Assembly: GCF_004683885.1 (NCBI RefSeq)
Contig: NZ_CP038440.1
Location: forward strand, 1,708,001 to 1,772,000
Source: Brevundimonas sp. MF30-B
GTDB lineage: Bacteria; Pseudomonadota; Alphaproteobacteria; Caulobacterales; Caulobacteraceae
Direction: 5' to 3'
Length of the DNA: 64,000 bases
How positions within the stretch are numbered: position 1 is the stretch's first letter; each line of letters starts with the position of its first letter. The notes beneath the pieces were generated by a model that worked only from the letters and a program-made list of their open reading frames with translations, did not search any database and was not told the DNA's origin. Positions 61,581 to 64,000 of this stretch are shown piece after piece. Position numbers and translations under genes: made by a program.

Positions 61581-63113
61581 ATGTTCAAACGCTCCCGCGC
61601 GCTCGCCACTGCCGCCGTGGTCGCCCTGACGATGGGCGCCGCGCCGTCCACGGCCTGGGCCGATACGCTGCAGGAGGCCATCGCCCTGGCCTATCGCACC
61701 AATCCGACTCTGTTGGCGCAGCGCGCCAACCAGCGCGCGCTGGACGAAACGATCGTCCAGGCCCGATCGGGTCTGCGCCCCACGATCACAGGCTCGGCCG
61801 GCGTCACCTATACCCGCACGGACAGCCAGGGCGGACAGCCGATCGACCTGGACGGCGACGGCGTCCCGGACACGGTGTCGCCGGGCGGCGTTTCCGAGAG
61901 CGAGAGTGTCAACGCCGGCGTCAGCCTGGGCCAGAACATCTGGACCGGCGGCCGGACCAGCCTGGGCATCAGCGCCGCCGAGGCCAATGTCCGCGCCGGG
62001 CGCGAGAATTTGCGCGCGGTCGAGCAGCAGGTGATGGCCTCGGTCATCCAGGCCTATGCCGACGTCGTGCGTGACATGGAGATCCTGCGCATCCGCCAGG
62101 ACAACATCACCGTCTTGAACCGCCAACTCGACGAATCGAACGCGCGATTTGAAGTCGGCGAAATCACCCGCACGGACGTGGCCCAGTCCGAGGCGCGCCT
62201 GGCCCAGTCCCAGGCCGATCTGGCCAACGCTCAGGCCCAGCTGTCGACCTCGCGCGCCGCCTACGCAGCCGTTGTCGGTCAGGCGCCGGCAGACATGGAG
62301 GCGCTGCCGGTGCTGCCCGGCCTGCCCACCGACTTCGACGACGCGATGGCGGTCGGACTGGCCGAGAACCCGCAGGTTCTGGCCGCCCTCTACAGCCAGC
62401 AGGCGGCCGAAGCGCAGGTTGCCCTGGCCCGCGCCGAATATCTGCCGTCGGTTCGGGCGACGGCCTCGTACGGGGGGTCCAGCAGCGACTTCGGCAGCAT
62501 CGACCTGGCCGAGCGGACGCAGTTTCAGGCTGGTGCGACCCTCTCTGTCCCGCTGTTCACTGGCGGCCTGAACCGGTCACGCGTGGCTCAGGCGCTCGAA
62601 CAGGCTAACGCCGCTCAAATCGGTGTCGAAGGCCAGAAACGCACCCTGCTGCAGACGATCTCCAGCGCCTTCGCTCAGACGGTGTCAGCGCGCGCGACCT
62701 TGCAGGCCGGCAACGAAGCCGTGCGGGCCGCCTCGGTCGCCGCCGAAGGCGTGCGTCAGGAGGCCCAGGTGGGCCTGCGTACGACGCTGGACGTGCTGAA
62801 CCAAGAGCTCGAACTGCGGGCCGCCCAGGTGACCCTGGCCTCTGCACGCCGCAACGAATATGTCGCTCAGGCCCAACTGTTGGCCGCTATGGGCCGGCTG
62901 GGCGGGCCGAACCTGGATCCGACGATCGAAGCCTATGACGCGGAAGCGAACCTGCGCCGCGTGCGCAACCGCGGCGCTCTTCCTTGGGACGGTGTGATCG
63001 AGGCGATTGACCGCATCGCGGCCCCGCCGGTGCTGCCGGCCAACGATGCGGAAGACGCGCCGATCGATCGGCAACTGAAGGGCGACGTAGTTCGGACCGC
63101 GCCGCAAAACTGA
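61581..63113 (+). CDS. tolC: TolC-family outer-membrane channel
   Basis: 510 residues. Signal peptide ending STAWA, then TLQEAIALAYRTNPTLLAQR opens the first TolC repeat. SVNAGVSLGQNIWTGGRTSL and SRAAYAAVVGQAP with FQAGATLSVPLFTGGLNRSR mark the two halves; LRTTLDVLNQELELRAAQVT is the conserved C-terminal hairpin. It forms the outer-membrane duct for type I secretion and drug efflux. It is followed by popZ, as in Caulobacter. Confidence 0.9.
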   Translation: MFKRSRALATAAVVALTMGAAPSTAWADTLQEAIALAYRTNPTLLAQRANQRALDETIVQARSGLRPTITGSAGVTYTRTDSQGGQPIDLDGDGVPDTVSPGGVSESESVNAGVSLGQNIWTGGRTSLGISAAEANVRAGRENLRAVEQQVMASVIQAYADVVRDMEILRIRQDNITVLNRQLDESNARFEVGEITRTDVAQSEARLAQSQADLANAQAQLSTSRAAYAAVVGQAPADMEALPVLPGLPTDFDDAMAVGLAENPQVLAALYSQQAAEAQVALARAEYLPSVRATASYGGSSSDFGSIDLAERTQFQAGATLSVPLFTGGLNRSRVAQALEQANAAQIGVEGQKRTLLQTISSAFAQTVSARATLQAGNEAVRAASVAAEGVRQEAQVGLRTTLDVLNQELELRAAQVTLASARRNEYVAQAQLLAAMGRLGGPNLDPTIEAYDAEANLRRVRNRGALPWDGVIEAIDRIAAPPVLPANDAEDAPIDRQLKGDVVRTAPQN

Positions 63114-63240
63114 TCGTCAGTCGCCTGTCAGGCGAAAAAGTCCCGTTGATTCCGGCGGGCGTTGATGCGACGACAGGACGACCGGGGGCGGGCGGCAGCG
63201 ACGTTCGACGACCCGTCAGGATTCGCTGAGGATGTCCGTC

Positions 63241-63828
63241 ATGACCGATCAGTCCGCTCAGGAACCGACGATGGAGGAAATCCTCGCGTCGATCCGCCGG
63301 ATCATCTCCGAAGACGACGCCCCGGCCGAGGCGCCGGCCGGCGAGGAGCCCGCGCCTGCCGCCGAGCTCGAACCTGAACCCGAACCCGCGCCTTCGCCGG
63401 CGCTGATGGACGAGACGCCTTCGGTCCAGCCCGAGGAAGAGGTGCTTGAGCTGACCGAGCGCGCCGAGCCCGAGCAGATCGGCGACCTCGATGTGGCCGA
63501 GGCCCAGCCGTTCCCGGCCGCCGAAGCCGAGCCGGAGCCCGCGCCCCAGCCCGCGGCGGCCGCCAGCCCCTATGATTCCCTGGTCGGCGACAGCGCCGCC
63601 GCCAGCGCCGCCTCGGCCTTCGCCGGCCTAGCCGCCACCTTCCAGAAGCCCGAGGCCCCTGCGGCGCGCGGCCCCGACCTCAACTTCGCCAGCGGCTCGA
63701 CCGTCGAGGCCATGGTCGCCGAAATGCTGCGTCCGATGCTGAAGGACTGGCTGGACGCCAATCTGCCCGGCATCGTCGAGGCCCAGGTACGCAAGGAAGT
63801 CGAACGCATCGCCCGCAACGCCGGCTGA
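63241..63828 (+). CDS. popZ: PopZ polar organising protein
   Basis: 195 residues starting MTDQSAQEPTMEEILASIRR. The N-terminal helix EEILASIRRIISEDD is nearly identical to Caulobacter PopZ and binds client proteins. A Pro/Glu/Asp-rich disordered linker follows (residues about 25-115). The C-terminal helices (VEAMVAEMLRPMLKDWLDAN, then EAQVRKEVERIARNAG) form the oligomerisation domain. PopZ makes a polar microdomain that anchors ParB/parS and cell-cycle kinases. The in-frame ATG at 63232 is an alternative start. Confidence 0.94.
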   Translation: MTDQSAQEPTMEEILASIRRIISEDDAPAEAPAGEEPAPAAELEPEPEPAPSPALMDETPSVQPEEEVLELTERAEPEQIGDLDVAEAQPFPAAEAEPEPAPQPAAAASPYDSLVGDSAAASAASAFAGLAATFQKPEAPAARGPDLNFASGSTVEAMVAEMLRPMLKDWLDANLPGIVEAQVRKEVERIARNAG

Positions 63829-63852
63829 CCCTTCCTGATTGACGACGTCATG

Positions 63853-63888
63853 GGGCGGCTCCGCGAGGCGGGGCCGCCCTTTTCTTTT
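63853..63888 (+). terminator. Intrinsic terminator after popZ
   Basis: GGGCGGC (63853-63859) pairs with GCCGCCC (63873-63879) and is followed by TTTTCTTTT. It ends the popZ transcript 25 bp after the stop and separates it from valS. Confidence 0.85.
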
Positions 63889-63930
63889 GCGGCGCTGGAC
63901 AGCGGCGCCCTCATCCCCGAAACGACACCC

Positions 63931-64000
63931 ATGCTCGACAAGACCTTTGACCCCCAGGCCGCCGAACCCCGTCTTTATGCACAGTGGGAAGCTTCGGGCC
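63931..64000 (+). CDS. valS: Valyl-tRNA synthetase, N-terminal fragment
   Basis: The first 23 codons (LDKTFDPQAAEPRLYAQWEA) match the N-terminus of bacterial ValRS, which usually reads KTYDP...E..LYxxWE. The gene continues beyond the right edge. valS follows popZ in Caulobacter as well. Confidence 0.88.
   Translation, partial: MLDKTFDPQAAEPRLYAQWEASG

Overview
The window is high-GC alphaproteobacterial chromosome, most likely from Caulobacterales and close to Brevundimonas. The best marker is a PopZ polar-organiser gene lying between a tolC-type gene and valS on the right edge. This placement is inferred from gene content and order, not from a database search.

The two ends look like core chromosome. 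The left end (1-3323) carries folA (partial), a MazG-like pyrophosphohydrolase, thyA, a DUF924 gene, a divergent ketol-acid reductoisomerase, tRNA-Pro(CGG) and tRNA-Gln(TTG). The right end (59649-64000) carries tRNA-Asn(GTT), a SpoU-type RNA methyltransferase, tRNA-Cys(GCA), a PCMT-family protein, tolC, popZ and the start of valS.

The roughly 56 kb between them appears to be one composite genomic island. A 16-bp direct repeat, which includes the 3' end of tRNA-Asn, occurs at 3624-3639 and again at 59647-59662. These look like the two attachment-site copies left by integration into tRNA-Asn.

Inside the island there are five zones. (a) 3640-6350 holds a retron-type reverse transcriptase fused to a trypsin-like domain that has lost its catalytic serine, plus a downstream companion ORF. 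(b) 6350-18540 is a defence-like region. It has a PD-(D/E)XK-like protein; a MazG-domain protein and a uracil-DNA-glycosylase-like protein convergent with a thymidylate-synthase-like protein; a papain-like protease beside an ImmA/IrrE metallopeptidase that carries a chagasin-like inhibitor domain; HipBA; DUF2971; and a transposase that seems to have truncated its neighbour. (c) 18683-30087 holds an ArsR regulator, a His-tailed MFS exporter, a first heavy-metal RND efflux operon, small mobile-element genes, an HNH nuclease and a tyrosine integrase. (d) 30344-48155 is mainly copper handling: DUF411, a broken PepSY gene, DUF305, a glutaredoxin-MauE fusion, CueR with a clear operator, CopCD, a CnrYXH-like sensor/anti-sigma/sigma cassette, CopA, CopB and a second CopC-like protein, followed by a LysR/PRISE-reductase pair and a DUF4198/TonB-receptor pair. 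(e) 48524-59200 holds the remnant of an integrative conjugative element (a RadC/lytic-transglycosylase chimera and an AlpA regulator), a double cold-shock protein, an acyltransferase, and a second RND operon (czcCBA plus CDF).

The most novel-looking material is the nucleotide-enzyme/protease cluster at 8545-13510 with its shared HipBA control region, and the retron RT-protease locus at 3891-6015.
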